A stretch of DNA of 64,000 nucleotides from JAQBQB01 sp963846925 (GTDB lineage Bacteria > Gemmatimonadota > Gemmatimonadetes > Gemmatimonadales > Gemmatimonadaceae), in NCBI GenBank assembly GCA_963846925.1, contig CAWJXW010000017.1:124001-188000 (forward strand). The letters run 5' to 3'. The notes under the pieces are model-generated. The model worked only from the letters and a program-made list of their open reading frames with translations. It did no database searches and was not told the origin of the DNA. The translations under genes were made by a program, and so were the position numbers. Shown here in pieces: positions 7,482 through 16,557 of this stretch. Every line of letters begins with the position of its first letter. Within the stretch, counting starts at the first letter, position 1.

Positions 7482-9028
7482 TCGCATCGGTCGCGGCCGC
7501 GGTCATCGCGCTCGCGGGTCACGGCGGGCAAAGCAGCTCGCCCAGCCGCCCGGTCGTCGTCGCGTCGAAACCTTTCGGCGAGTCCTATCTCCTCGCCGAG
7601 ATGTTCGCTCAACTGCTCGAGGCGCGCGGGCTGCGCGTCGACCGTCGCCCGGGCTTGGGCGCGACGGACCTCGCGTTCAGCGCGCTACGATCGGGCGCCA
7701 TCGACGTCTATCCGGAATACACGGGCACCGGACTGCTCGCGATTCTTCACGAGACTCCGAGCGGCGGTCCCGGCGACGCGTATCGCCGCGTGTCGGCCGA
7801 GTTCCGGCGACAGTGGGGCATTCGCTGGCTCGCGCCGTTGGGTTTCGAGAACGGCTACGCGATCTCCGTGCGCCGCGCGACGGCCGACTCGCTGCATCTC
7901 GAGTCGCTCAGCGATCTCGCGCGGCACGCGGGTCAGTTGCGAGCCGGACTGACCGCCGACTTCATCGGACGACCCGACGGTCTCGTCGGACTTCAGCACG
8001 CCTACGATCTGCACTTTCGCGAGGTGCGTCCGCTCGGCCCGGCGATCAAGTATCAGGCACTCGCCGCCGGGCAGGTCGACGTCATCGACGGCTATTCGAC
8101 CGACGGATTGATCGCGCGGTACGACCTCACGGTGCTCCGCGACGATCGCCACTTCTTCCCGCCGTACGAGGCCGCGCCCCTCGTCGGAGCTCGCTTGGCC
8201 ACGACCGAGCCTCGCGCGATCGCCGCGCTCGAGGAGCTCGGCGGGCAGATCGACGTCTCGCGGATGCGCGCGCTGAACGAGCGCGTCGAGGTCAAAGGAG
8301 AACCCGTGGCCGCCGTCGCGCGCGACGCGCTCGCGCAACTCGGACTCGTCGGCTCCGTCGCGCCTCCGTCGAAGATGTCGCCGGGTGAGAGTCGGACGTC
8401 TCTGATGGACTATCTCGTCGATCAGCGATCGACGATCGCGCGCCTCGCGCTGCGCCACATCGAGCTCGTCACCGCTTCGCTGCTCATGGCGATTCTCCTT
8501 GCCGTCCCGCTCGGGCTGGTCCTGGAACGCGCCGCCGGAAAAGCGGAATCAGTCATCCGCGGCGTCGGCGTTCTACAGACGCTCCCCGGCATCGCGCTGC
8601 TCGCGTTCATGATCCCGTTGCTCGGCATCGGCGTCGTGCCGGCGCTCGCGGCGCTGGTGCTCTACTCGCTCTACCCGATCATGCGGAACACGTTCACCGG
8701 CGTGCGCGACGCCGATCCGGCGGCGGTGGCGTCCGCGCGCGCCCTCGGCATGACCGACATGCAGATCCTTCGCGACGTTCGCCTCCCGCTTGCCGCGCCG
8801 ATCATCATGGCCGGGATCCGCACCGCCGCCGTAGTCGATGTCGGCACCGCGACGCTCGCCGCCTTCATCGGCGCCGGCGGACTCGGCGAGCCAATCGTCG
8901 CCGGCCTCGCGCTCTCGGACACGCGCATGATACTGTCCGGCGCGATCCCGGCCGCGCTCCTCGCGCTGGCGGTCGACGCCGTACTCGCCGGCGTCGAGCG
9001 GCTCATCAGGCCAGGCGGCTTGGCTTAA
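7478..9028 (+). CDS. Fused glycine betaine/osmoprotectant-binding protein and ABC permease
   Basis: The 516-residue protein begins with a short signal or anchor. An OpuAC/QAT-type substrate-binding domain follows at about residues 25-290, with LGATDLAFSALRSGAIDVYPE and YQALAAGQVDVIDGYSTD. A BPD_transp_1 permease domain with about five membrane helices spans about 315-510 and carries the EAA loop (ASARALGMTDMQILRDVRLP). Such transporters import glycine betaine, choline or similar compatible solutes. The binding domain comes first here, whereas the well-known OpuA fusions have the permease first. The ATPase gene immediately upstream overlaps by four bases. Confidence 0.9.
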   Translation: MIASVAAAVIALAGHGGQSSSPSRPVVVASKPFGESYLLAEMFAQLLEARGLRVDRRPGLGATDLAFSALRSGAIDVYPEYTGTGLLAILHETPSGGPGDAYRRVSAEFRRQWGIRWLAPLGFENGYAISVRRATADSLHLESLSDLARHAGQLRAGLTADFIGRPDGLVGLQHAYDLHFREVRPLGPAIKYQALAAGQVDVIDGYSTDGLIARYDLTVLRDDRHFFPPYEAAPLVGARLATTEPRAIAALEELGGQIDVSRMRALNERVEVKGEPVAAVARDALAQLGLVGSVAPPSKMSPGESRTSLMDYLVDQRSTIARLALRHIELVTASLLMAILLAVPLGLVLERAAGKAESVIRGVGVLQTLPGIALLAFMIPLLGIGVVPALAALVLYSLYPIMRNTFTGVRDADPAAVASARALGMTDMQILRDVRLPLAAPIIMAGIRTAAVVDVGTATLAAFIGAGGLGEPIVAGLALSDTRMILSGAIPAALLALAVDAVLAGVERLIRPGGLA

Positions 9029-9052
9029 AGGAGATCGATGCGGGAACGACCA

Positions 9053-9132
9053 CTCTAGGCGTCAGGACAGTCGTCAGCGCCAGTAGTGAGTGCGCAGTCG
9101 CCTGACGCTGCCGCCGTCGCTGGCGCCTAGAG
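9053..9132. terminator. Imperfect 80-bp palindrome between convergent genes (probable bidirectional terminator)
   Basis: CTCTAGGCG at 9053-9061 pairs with CGCCTAGAG at 9124-9132. Shorter complementary pieces (GTCAG with CTGAC, CGCCAG with CTGGCG) lie inside. It occupies the gap between the plus-strand permease gene and the minus-strand aminopeptidase gene, where a shared terminator is expected. No clear T-run is present on either side. Confidence 0.5.
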
Positions 9133-9176
9133 ACTCACCCCCGCAGCAATCCCATTGAAGCCACCCGCGCTCTTTC

Positions 9177-11775
9177 CTAAACAGCGCCGGCGTACCTCGT
9201 CCTGATTCTCACCGTTCGCTCGAGGTCGTCCCGAGTCTGCAGGATTTTCTGCCTCAGGTCCGTGGGCAGGGATCGGTGTTGCGCCAGGAAATCGTCGATC
9301 CGATGGAGCGCGTCCGGCGACTGCTGTCCGCCGATGAACCCGCCGAGCCACGAGCCGAGGAAGAAGATGCGGCGGTTCTTCTGGATCCAGACGAGCGAGT
9401 CGAGCGCCGGAACGAGGAAGGGGAGCGTCGTCGCCGATTGATCCGGCGCGTTGAATGCGCGGAGGCTCGCCGTCACCCAGTCTTCGTTGAGCGTCGAGTC
9501 GTGAAAGAATCGATTGAAGTACTCGGCCTTGACCGCGGCCTGCGGCCGCGCCGCGCCGGCGACGAACGCGCTCCGCCGCCCGTTCACCGTCGTATCGCGT
9601 CGAGCTTCCGCGGTGATCAGCGCGTCGCCGTCGGCCGCCCCTCGTTCGACGAGATGCGTGACGATCGACCATCGCGTCGGCTGGCGCAGCGGCGTTCCCG
9701 CGATCGACGCGCTGTCCAACCACGAGCGTAGACGCGCCAGCGCTCCCGCCGACGTCGCCACCGAGATGTACGTGTCGAGAAAATTCTTCCGTATGCCGTA
9801 GGTTCGCTTTCCGTCCGACGCGACCGACACGAGCATGTCTTCGATGCTCGGCGCCATGCGCGCGCGCTGCGCGTCCGACAGGTAGGTCGACGTCGCACGG
9901 CTCAGCCGGCCGAGCACGCCCGCGGCGATTTGTTCGTCGGGTTCGTTCGGGAGCTCACGGGTCGCCGACGCGATGAACTCAGCCGGCGCGAGACGAGCGT
10001 CGCGCAACAGGTCCCATTGCGCGCCCCACAGCATCGCGCGCAGGAACGGATCCCGCACGTCGCCGACGTGCGCGAGCAGCCAGCGCGAGCTTTGGGGATC
10101 GAGCATCACGAGGCCGTACGCCTGATCGTTCGCATTCGCGAATGCGAAGTCGGGAGCGCGGCGTCCCTTCGCCGCGGCCACCACGGTCGTCTCGGCCGTG
10201 ACCTCCACGGGAATCGACGTCGGCGCCGTGCCGGCAGACCAGAGGACGACCTCGGTGCGCATCGGCCAAACGCCGCGACCGGAAAGCGATTGCGCCGGGT
10301 GTTGAATCAGTGCGAGACGCTTGATCGTGCCGTTCTCGGTCTCCAGCACCTGCTCGGTAACGGGAAGCCCCGGCCGAAGGATGTACTGTCGCCCCCACTC
10401 GGTGAGCGGGCGGTGCGCCGCCTTGCCGATCGACGCGAGCAAGTCTTGCCAGGTCGCGTTGCCGTACGCGTGCGCCATGAGGAAATCGTGAAGTCCGGCG
10501 CGAAAGGCGGAGTCGCCGACCAGATAGTTGAGCTGCTTGAGAATTCCCGGCGCCTTGTTGTAGACGATCGCGCCGTAGTTGCTCTTGGCCTGATCGAGAT
10601 TGGCGAGCTGCTGCCAGACGGGCGTCGTGCCGGACGTCTGGTCCACGTCGTAGGCGGCCGGCTTGTTCCGCAGATAGAAGGACATCCAGGGGTTCGGCAG
10701 TCCCTCGAGATCCTGCATCTTCGCCGCCATGTAGGTCGCGAAGCCTTCTTTGAGCCAGAGGTCGTCGAACCACCGCATCGTCACGTCGTCGCCGAACCAA
10801 TGGTGCGCGACCTCGTGATAGATCGTCGCCCGTCGGCCGAGTCGCTGGTTGAGCGTCGGCGGCTCGCGATAGATGAACGACTCCTCGTTGAACATCGTGA
10901 CGCCCGGATGCTCCATGCCGCCGAAGGGGAACGCCGGCGACAGCATGTACTGGAATTGCTGGAACGGGTACGGCACGCCGAAATACTTCTGGAGCGACCC
11001 GATGGCCGAGGCGACTTGGGTTTGCAATGAATCCACTTCGACCTCTTTCGCGCGCGACGCTCGAACCCAGAGGTGCGTGTTCCGCGGGCCACCGGTGAAC
11101 TCGTGCCACGGCCCGGCCGCGAACGCGAAGAGGTACGTCGGCAGCGGGTCGGTCTCACGGAAGTGGTACGTGAGACCGGATGTCGTCGTGTCGACCCGCT
11201 CGGTGATTCCGTTGGCCAACGCGTGCCACGCGGCCGGCACCGTCAACGAGAGCGTGAGCCGCGCCTTGAGGTCGGGCTGGTCGAAGCAGGGAAACATCCC
11301 GTTCGCGTCCGACGGCACGAACAGCGTGTAGAGGTAGTCGGCGTTATCGCGGTCGTCGTGAAAGCGGATGATGCTCGCCCCGGCAGGGGCGATCAGCGCC
11401 GCGAACGACGCCGTCACCGCGTTCTGGCCCGCGTGAATCGCGCGAGCCGGTATTCGAAGATGCGCGCCGTTGAATTCCGTCGGCACGGCGGCGCCGTTGA
11501 CGCGGACCTCAGCGAGCCGTGGCCCGCGAAAATCGAGGATGACGTCGCGCGAACGCTTCGCCGTGAACAAGATGCCGATCCGTCCCGCGAGCGGTGTCCC
11601 GGGACACCACCGACAGGGCCAAGTGGTAGCGCACGCCGGAGAGGTTTGCGGCCCGTTCGGTCGCGAGCTCGCGCGAGACGCCCGGGCCCATCATCGAATC
11701 GGGCGGAGTCGCTCGAGCGAACGTCAACGCGGTGACTCCAGCGAGCGCAGCGTGGAACCGTCGGCGTGTCGGCAT
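9177..11775 (-). CDS. M1 family metallo-aminopeptidase, interrupted by a frameshift near its N-terminus
   Basis: This secreted gluzincin removes N-terminal residues from peptides. The main frame carries the substrate motif FGGMEHPG (a variant of GxMEN), the zinc motif HEVAHHW at about 10797-10817, and the third ligand in WLKEGFATYMA. The first part, a signal peptide beginning at the ATG 11775-11773 followed by VRYHLALSVV, is in a different frame. Dropping one base within the 16-bp palindrome at 11593-11608 joins them and gives about 865 residues, normal for the family with its C-terminal helical domain. Without the repair the protein would lack its signal peptide and first strands. Confidence 0.88.
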
Positions 11776-11838
11776 GCGGGACGCTATCGCGCCGAGCGGC
11801 AGTGCTGCAAGCCCGCCGCGCGGCTACGACGCGCGCGC

Positions 11839-11844
11839 TACATT
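11839..11844 (+). promoter_or_regulatory. Putative -10 box for dut (leaderless)
   Basis: TACATT ends six bases before the dut ATG at 11851, so the transcript would start at or near the start codon. No ribosome-binding site lies upstream, which fits a leaderless mRNA. Confidence 0.45.
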
Positions 11845-11850
11845 CCGCGC

Positions 11851-12348
11851 ATGACGATCACCGTGGAACTGCTGCACGACGACGCCCGCCCGCCGCGACG
11901 AGCGACCGAGGGATCCGCCGGCTACGACCTGTGCGCCTACGTACGAGCGCGATCGATCAAATGCTCGGACGGACAACGCACGTGGACGCAGGAGCCGGCG
12001 GCGGACACCGCCGACGTCTTCGACCTCGCACCGGGCGTCACGGCGCTCGTACCGCTCGGATTCAAGGCTCGCATTCCGCTCGGCGTCGAAGCGCAGATCC
12101 GGCCGCGCAGCGGGACCACGTTCAAGAAGGGGCTGGCGATTCCCAACGCACCCGGAACGATCGACTCGGACTTTCCCGACGAGTGGATGGTCCTGGTAAA
12201 GAATCCCACGGCGGCGGCGGTTCGGATCGATCACGGCGAGCGAATCGCGCAGATGGTGCTGGCGAAGTTCGAGGTGCTGCCGATCGAGAGTGGGCGGGTG
12301 GAGGTGACGACGGATCGAGTCGGAGGGTTCGGGAGTACGGGCGCTTAA
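11851..12348 (+). CDS. dut: dUTP diphosphatase
   Basis: The enzyme hydrolyses dUTP to dUMP and pyrophosphate, keeping uracil out of DNA and supplying dTMP synthesis. All five trimeric dUTPase motifs are visible in the 165-residue product: SAGYDL, RPRSGTT, GTIDSDFPDEW with the catalytic aspartate, RIAQMVL, and the C-terminal RVGGFGSTG arm that closes over the nucleotide. An insertion of about 20 residues follows motif 1 (ARSIKCSDGQ and onward), giving a length somewhat above the usual 145-150. The gene is divergent from the aminopeptidase. Confidence 0.95.
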   Translation: MTITVELLHDDARPPRRATEGSAGYDLCAYVRARSIKCSDGQRTWTQEPAADTADVFDLAPGVTALVPLGFKARIPLGVEAQIRPRSGTTFKKGLAIPNAPGTIDSDFPDEWMVLVKNPTAAAVRIDHGERIAQMVLAKFEVLPIESGRVEVTTDRVGGFGSTGA

Positions 12349-12365
12349 CTGCGCTCAGACGGCGC

Positions 12366-12604
12366 GGGATCCCGGCCACTCTGAGGTCTGTCGTCGCCTT
12401 GGCGGGTATCGGCCTTCCGCTCGAAGTCGGAGGACAGAAGTCCGATATCTGACATCAGACCCGGGGTGACGAGGTGAGGCGACTGACGTTGGACTTCATC
12501 GATCCAACGCAGGGTCTGACGTCGGACGTCAGATGTCCGACCTCAGATTTCGAGCGCGCGGCCGATACATCCACTTGGCGCTCAGAACCCCGAGTGGCCG
12601 ACCC
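12366..12604. repeat. About 240-bp degenerate inverted-repeat element, copy A
   Basis: The element begins GGGATCCCGGCCACTCTG and ends with the near-complement CGAGTGGCCGACCC. Inside, two arms of about 40 bases (near 12420-12462 and 12510-12552) are imperfect inverted copies built from TCTGACGTC/TCCGACATC-like units. A second, diverged copy lies at about 18009-18252, with the same ends and arm order but a different central spacer. No open frame or transposase is present, so it looks like a non-autonomous dispersed repeat. Together with the next hairpin it fills most of the dut-CPBP gap. Confidence 0.65.
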
Positions 12605-12629
12605 ACCAGTCGCCGTTGACCAGAAAAGC

Positions 12630-12662
12630 GCGAGGCCGGCGTGTTCTCCACGCCGGCCTCGC
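12630..12662. terminator. Strong hairpin downstream of dut
   Basis: A perfect 14-bp GC-rich stem (12630-12643 with 12649-12662) closes a five-base loop. On the plus strand TATTCTCAATTTT follows. On the minus strand the hairpin is followed by a CTTTTC run, so it could terminate in either direction. Confidence 0.65.
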
Positions 12663-12720
12663 TATTCTCAATTTTCACCGGAACTAGCAGGCTTCCGGCG
12701 GCCGAGCTGTAATCAACTGC

Positions 12721-12765
12721 TCAGCGACTTCCGGCGATCCTGCCGTTACGAGTTCCGCTAGACAA
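12721..12765 (-). other. Possible 14-codon ORF behind a perfect 11-base Shine-Dalgarno sequence
   Basis: On the minus strand GGAGGTGATCC (12777-12767), the full complement of the 16S rRNA 3' end, stands just before a TTG at 12765. That TTG opens a 14-codon frame ending at 12721, upstream (in minus direction) of the 12630-12662 hairpin. A tiny leader gene is possible; equally the match could be chance. Nothing else is visible in 12663-12878. Confidence 0.2.
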
Positions 12766-12878
12766 TGGATCACCTCCTCGGATTTCGGGTGACGTGTCGC
12801 GTGCGTCGCACAAGCGCGACGGTTATCCTACCCTAATTAATGGAACACGGTTCCGCAACTTCGCGGCCTGTCGCGGCG

Positions 12879-12884
12879 TAGAAT
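12879..12884 (+). promoter_or_regulatory. Putative -10 box for the CPBP protease gene (leaderless)
   Basis: TAGAAT ends five bases before the ATG at 12890, matching the leaderless arrangement seen before dut and tilS. Confidence 0.45.
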
Positions 12885-12889
12885 AACAC

Positions 12890-13669
12890 ATGAACACGGC
12901 GACTCTCGCGCGGTCGAAGGCCGGCAGCCGTTCCCCGGCGCGCCGCTGGACGTACTTCAAGGTCAGCCGGGCGCATCGCTACAGCATTCTGTTCGCGCTG
13001 CCGCTGCTGCTCGGATACGAGGCGCTCGCCGCCGCGCTGGCGCGACCCGGCAAGCCCGAGCTGCGAAATGGCGCCGACGCGATGTTACGCGCCGTGTTCA
13101 CCGCCGTCGCCGGCCGGCGCGGGTCGCTGATCTTCATCGCCGTGATCGTGGTGATCGGCATCGCCCTCGTGCTCCGCGATCTTCGCCAGAGCAGAGATCG
13201 GCTTCGCCCCGGCATCTTCGCCGGCATGCTCGGCGAATCGATCCTTCTCGCGAGCGTGTTCGGAATTGTCGTCGGCGTCACGACGGCGAAGCTGCTCGGA
13301 TCGCTGCACTCGCTGAGCCTCGGCCCCATCGATCAGACGACGTGGTCGACGCGGCTCATGCTCTCACTGGGCGCTGGGCTGTACGAGGAGCTGTTTTTCC
13401 GCGTGCTCCTCGTGACGGGCATCGCCGCGGGCGCGCGCATCGTGCTCGGCTTGGGCCCGAAGGCGTCGGGCGTCATCGCGGCCGTGGCCGGCGCGTTGAT
13501 CTTCTCGGCGTTTCACTACATCGGCCCGTACGGCGACAAGCTCGAGCTGCAGTCGTTCGTCTTTCGAGCGTTGAGCGGGTTGGCGTTCAGCGGGCTCTAT
13601 CTGATGCGCGGGTTCGGCATCACCGCGTGGACGCACGCGCTGTACGACGCGTTCCTGCTTCTAGCGTAG
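12890..13669 (+). CDS. CPBP (CAAX/Abi) family intramembrane metalloprotease
   Basis: The 259-residue protein has a basic cytoplasmic N-terminus and about seven to eight membrane helices. The CPBP glutamate pair and arginine appear in EELFFR at residues 166-171, and a second motif has the metal-ligand histidine at 209 (FSAFHYIG). A third conserved histidine lies near the C-terminus (WTHALYDAF). Members cleave within or near membranes; the substrate is unknown. It is convergent with the HEAT-protein operon, and the two stop regions overlap by nine bases. Confidence 0.9.
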   Translation: MNTATLARSKAGSRSPARRWTYFKVSRAHRYSILFALPLLLGYEALAAALARPGKPELRNGADAMLRAVFTAVAGRRGSLIFIAVIVVIGIALVLRDLRQSRDRLRPGIFAGMLGESILLASVFGIVVGVTTAKLLGSLHSLSLGPIDQTTWSTRLMLSLGAGLYEELFFRVLLVTGIAAGARIVLGLGPKASGVIAAVAGALIFSAFHYIGPYGDKLELQSFVFRALSGLAFSGLYLMRGFGITAWTHALYDAFLLLA

Positions 13670-14462
13670 CCCGAGCAGCTCGGCGAAGACGTCGGCGGCT
13701 CGCGGGTCGCCGGTCTGGCCCAACCAGAAGATCGCCGAGCGCTTCGCCGACGGATACTTCGCCGTCCTGGCGAGGTCCATCAGCGTCGGCACGCTCTCCG
13801 ACTTGGGCCGCTGCGACAGCGACGAACACCGCCTGCGTCCGCATCTCGTCGTCCGGCGTGTCGTCGCGCTTCTGCTCGATGCCGAGGTGCGCGATGGCGC
13901 CGTTGCCCAGCCACATCAGCGCGTCGCGGCGAACGTTCATGCCCCGGCTGTTGTCGCGCGCGACTCGCAGCAACACCGGCCATGGGTCCGGCGCGTCGAC
14001 GAGAATCAAGGGCAGGATCGCGCTCGCCGCCACTCGCGCGTTGTCGCCCGTGACCAGCGACGTGAGCCACGTCGCCGCGTCCGACGCGCTGGCGTTCACC
14101 GTCTCGACGTCGGCTGAGGGCGGTGGGACCGGGCCGACGTAGACACGGAGGCGAGTCACCTCGCCGCCGAACACGGTCGCGACGACACGCGCCGGCCCGT
14201 GCACGCACGCGCCGCGCGACCATCCCTCGCCGCGGGACATCGTGTTGTCGTCAGTGCCGAAGTAGTAGCCGTCCTCGAACACGTGGCCGATATAGCTCCG
14301 GCCGTCGCCGCACGCGGCCGGCCGGCTCGGGTAGATCACCTGCACTGGTCGATCCGCCGCGGACAATCTCTGGGCGATCGTCTGCGCGCCGGCTGGTGCC
14401 GCCGAGGCGGCGGCGAGGCAGATTGCGAGCCGCGCGCGCTGACTAGCGAAGAATGAGATCAT
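13661..14462 (-). CDS. Secreted HEAT-repeat protein 3, frameshifted near its C-terminus
   Basis: Last gene of a five-gene minus-strand operon. A signal peptide (cleavage around AGAQ) precedes an N-terminal domain with paired cysteines (ACGDGRSYIG, GACVHGPA). HEAT-like units with RDALMWLGNGAI follow. Near 13820 one extra base throws the frame. Removing it continues with FVLSQRPKSESVPTLMDLAR and RSAIFWLGQTGDPRAADVF to a TAG at 13663-13661, about 266 residues in all. The repeat signature SQR/FWLGQ is shared with the two preceding genes, pointing to ancient tandem duplication. Function is unknown; protein-protein interaction in the periplasm or outer membrane is likely. Confidence 0.75.
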
Positions 14463-15197
14463 GGAGAAACTGGATCGCCTTGGGGTCTCGGCTCTGCCCG
14501 AGCCAGAACATCGCGCGCTTGCGGATCTCGACGTCGGAATCCCCGCGCGCGATCTCGATCAACTTGTCGAGCGCGGGTCCTCGTCGTGCCGTTGGGAGAG
14601 CACGAACGTCCACTGCTCGCGGAGGGCGTACGGCTGCGAGCGATCGTACAGTCGGGCGAATTCCGCGGCGCCGATCTCGCTCTCGCCCAACCAGAAGAGC
14701 GCGTCCTTGCGCGTGTCGATCGGCGCGGCTCCGTTCTGCACCAGGCGCGTGAGCTCGGGCGCGATGGTCGTCGCGTCGGCGATCGCGGCGGCGGAAATCG
14801 CTTCGTTCGCGTTCCGCCCGCCGATCGACGGCGCGATCGACAGGAGGTAGCGCGCCGCCTCCGTCGGGTCGACGGCGCCGAGGTCCGTGGCGTCGGATGA
14901 CGACGACCACCGGCCGCCAACGTACTTGCGAACGCTGATCGTCCGCCCCTCGCTTCGCCCGATCGATACGCGTACGGGCCCGGACTCGCACACGCGCGCG
15001 CCCCAGTATTGGCCGCCATCTCCATGACGGCCGGTGATCGAGACGCCGCCGTCGCCGTTGCCGCACACTCCCGGTCGCGCCGCGTACGACAGGCGCACGG
15101 TCCCCTCGCGCACCGCGTCCACCCGCTGCGCGACGGACTGCGCGGCGAGCGACGGTGCCGCGGCGGCGAATGCGAGTACCGCGGCGCTCCATCTCAT
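14443..15197 (-). CDS. Secreted HEAT-repeat protein 2, frameshifted near its C-terminus
   Basis: The ATG at 15197 overlaps the stop of HEAT protein 1 as ATGA. A signal peptide (SLAAQS) is followed by a domain with a CGNGDGGVSITG/CESGPVRV pair, similar in layout to HEAT protein 3. The repeat units KDALFWLGESEIG and FVLSQRHDE follow. The frame breaks at the GGG at 14575-14577 (read as CCC); one more C would continue with PALDKLIEIARGD and KRAMFWLGQSRDPKAIQF to the TAG at 14445-14443, about 251 residues. The end overlaps the next gene start. Function is unknown. Confidence 0.75.
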
Positions 15198-16540
15198 TTG
15201 TTGATGAGCTCCAGAATGAACGCCTTGACGCGCGGATCGTTCTTCTGGCCGAGCCAGAACAATGACTTCTTTCTCATCTCCGTGTTCGGATCGCTCCGCG
15301 CGATGGCCATCAGCTTGTCTGTCGCCGCAGGTTCGCGCCGCTGCGAATAGATGAACAGGATGTGCTCCTGCATTTCGTCTTCGCCGCGCGACTGATCGTA
15401 CAGCGTGTTCAAGACGGTGAGATCCATCTCGCGGCGCTGCGACGCCCAGAAGACCGCGTTCTTGCGCGTCTCGATGTCGAAGCTCTTGTCGCGCGCGATG
15501 TCGAGTAGCCACGCCGAGGCGCCGGGCGATCGCCCCGTTGCCACGCCGTTCAGGATCTTGCTCCGAAGCTCGGTGCTTTTCGTCGACTTGAAGAGCGTCT
15601 TGAAGAACTCGAGGTCGGCGATCCCGTTCTGTCCCAGCCAGAAGATCGCGTCGCCGCGCACGTCCTCGGGGATCTTCTCGTCCTGTGCGACGCGCTGGAG
15701 CGTCTGCCGCGCGACGTCGCGCCGCTGCTGCGACAGCGCGAAGATCGCCTTCTTTCGAACCTCGTCGTCCTTCGATTGGAAAATGATCGAATCGAGCGCG
15801 GGAATGGCGGCTTCCGCTTGCGAGGACCCCAGCCAGAAAATCGCGTCGCCGCGCACGTCGGTGCTCGGGTCGGTGCGCGCGACGTCGAGCAGCGTGGGCA
15901 CGACGGACGATCCGCGCTTCTGCGCGATCATGAACACCGCGCGCTTGCGCAGCTCGACCTTGCACGGGTCGCGCTGCTTGAGCACCGCCTCGAGGATCGG
16001 AATGGCGTCCGCGGAGTTCATGCTCATCAGCCCGTCGAGCGCCGCCATGCGCATCTCGTCGTCGGCGCGCGATCCGGTGCACGCCGTTTGGCGCAGCGTC
16101 CCCGCTTGCCTGGCGATGTCGGTCGCGGCGTTCGCGTCGCCGAGCTTGGCCTGAAGCGCGCGGATCTGGGCGTAGAGCTCCGTGGCGTCGTTGGCCATCT
16201 GCGTGTTCTTGCCGTAGTTCAGGTTGTACTGGCTCAGGACGTCCAGCGCCTGGCCGAGGTCCGTCTTGCTGCTGTTGTCCTTGCCGAGCTGGTAGAGGCC
16301 CCACGCCTGCCAATACAGAGCATCGCCCGCCCGGGCTGTCGTCGGGTAGAGTTCGGCCAGCGACGCGAACGCCCTCGCGGCCCTGCGATACTGCCGGTCA
16401 TCGAGTAGCGCACGGGCCGAGCGAAAGAGAGAATCGCTGGCGGCGGTGTCGCGCGCTCCCCCCGGCGGCCGCGCCGGCTGTGCGCCGCCCACCGCGGCGA
16501 GGGTGACGAGGGTAGAAACCACCATCAGAGTCTTACGCAT
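15194..16540 (-). CDS. Secreted HEAT-repeat protein 1
   Basis: The 448-residue protein has a signal peptide (MRKTLMVVSTLVTLAAVGGAQ), a TPR-like helical segment at about residues 35-110 (YRRAARAFASLAELYP), then about nine HEAT-type helical pairs. These alternate the signatures GDAIFWLGSSQ, FALSQQRRD, GDAIFWLGQNG, FWASQRRE, FIYSQRREP and SLFWLGQKNDPRVKAF. The regular spacing of about 31 residues makes a continuous solenoid. It has no catalytic motif. It is intact, unlike the two shorter paralogues downstream, and follows the sigma/anti-sigma pair by 17 bases, so it is probably expressed with them. Confidence 0.85.
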   Translation of the reverse strand: MRKTLMVVSTLVTLAAVGGAQPARPPGGARDTAASDSLFRSARALLDDRQYRRAARAFASLAELYPTTARAGDALYWQAWGLYQLGKDNSSKTDLGQALDVLSQYNLNYGKNTQMANDATELYAQIRALQAKLGDANAATDIARQAGTLRQTACTGSRADDEMRMAALDGLMSMNSADAIPILEAVLKQRDPCKVELRKRAVFMIAQKRGSSVVPTLLDVARTDPSTDVRGDAIFWLGSSQAEAAIPALDSIIFQSKDDEVRKKAIFALSQQRRDVARQTLQRVAQDEKIPEDVRGDAIFWLGQNGIADLEFFKTLFKSTKSTELRSKILNGVATGRSPGASAWLLDIARDKSFDIETRKNAVFWASQRREMDLTVLNTLYDQSRGEDEMQEHILFIYSQRREPAATDKLMAIARSDPNTEMRKKSLFWLGQKNDPRVKAFILELINK

Positions 16541-16557
16541 ATCGATTCCTCATCGAA

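Noticed and set aside
12763..12780. Fragment of a 16S rRNA gene
   Set aside because: Only the last 11 bases match; the flanking sequence is not 16S helix 45.
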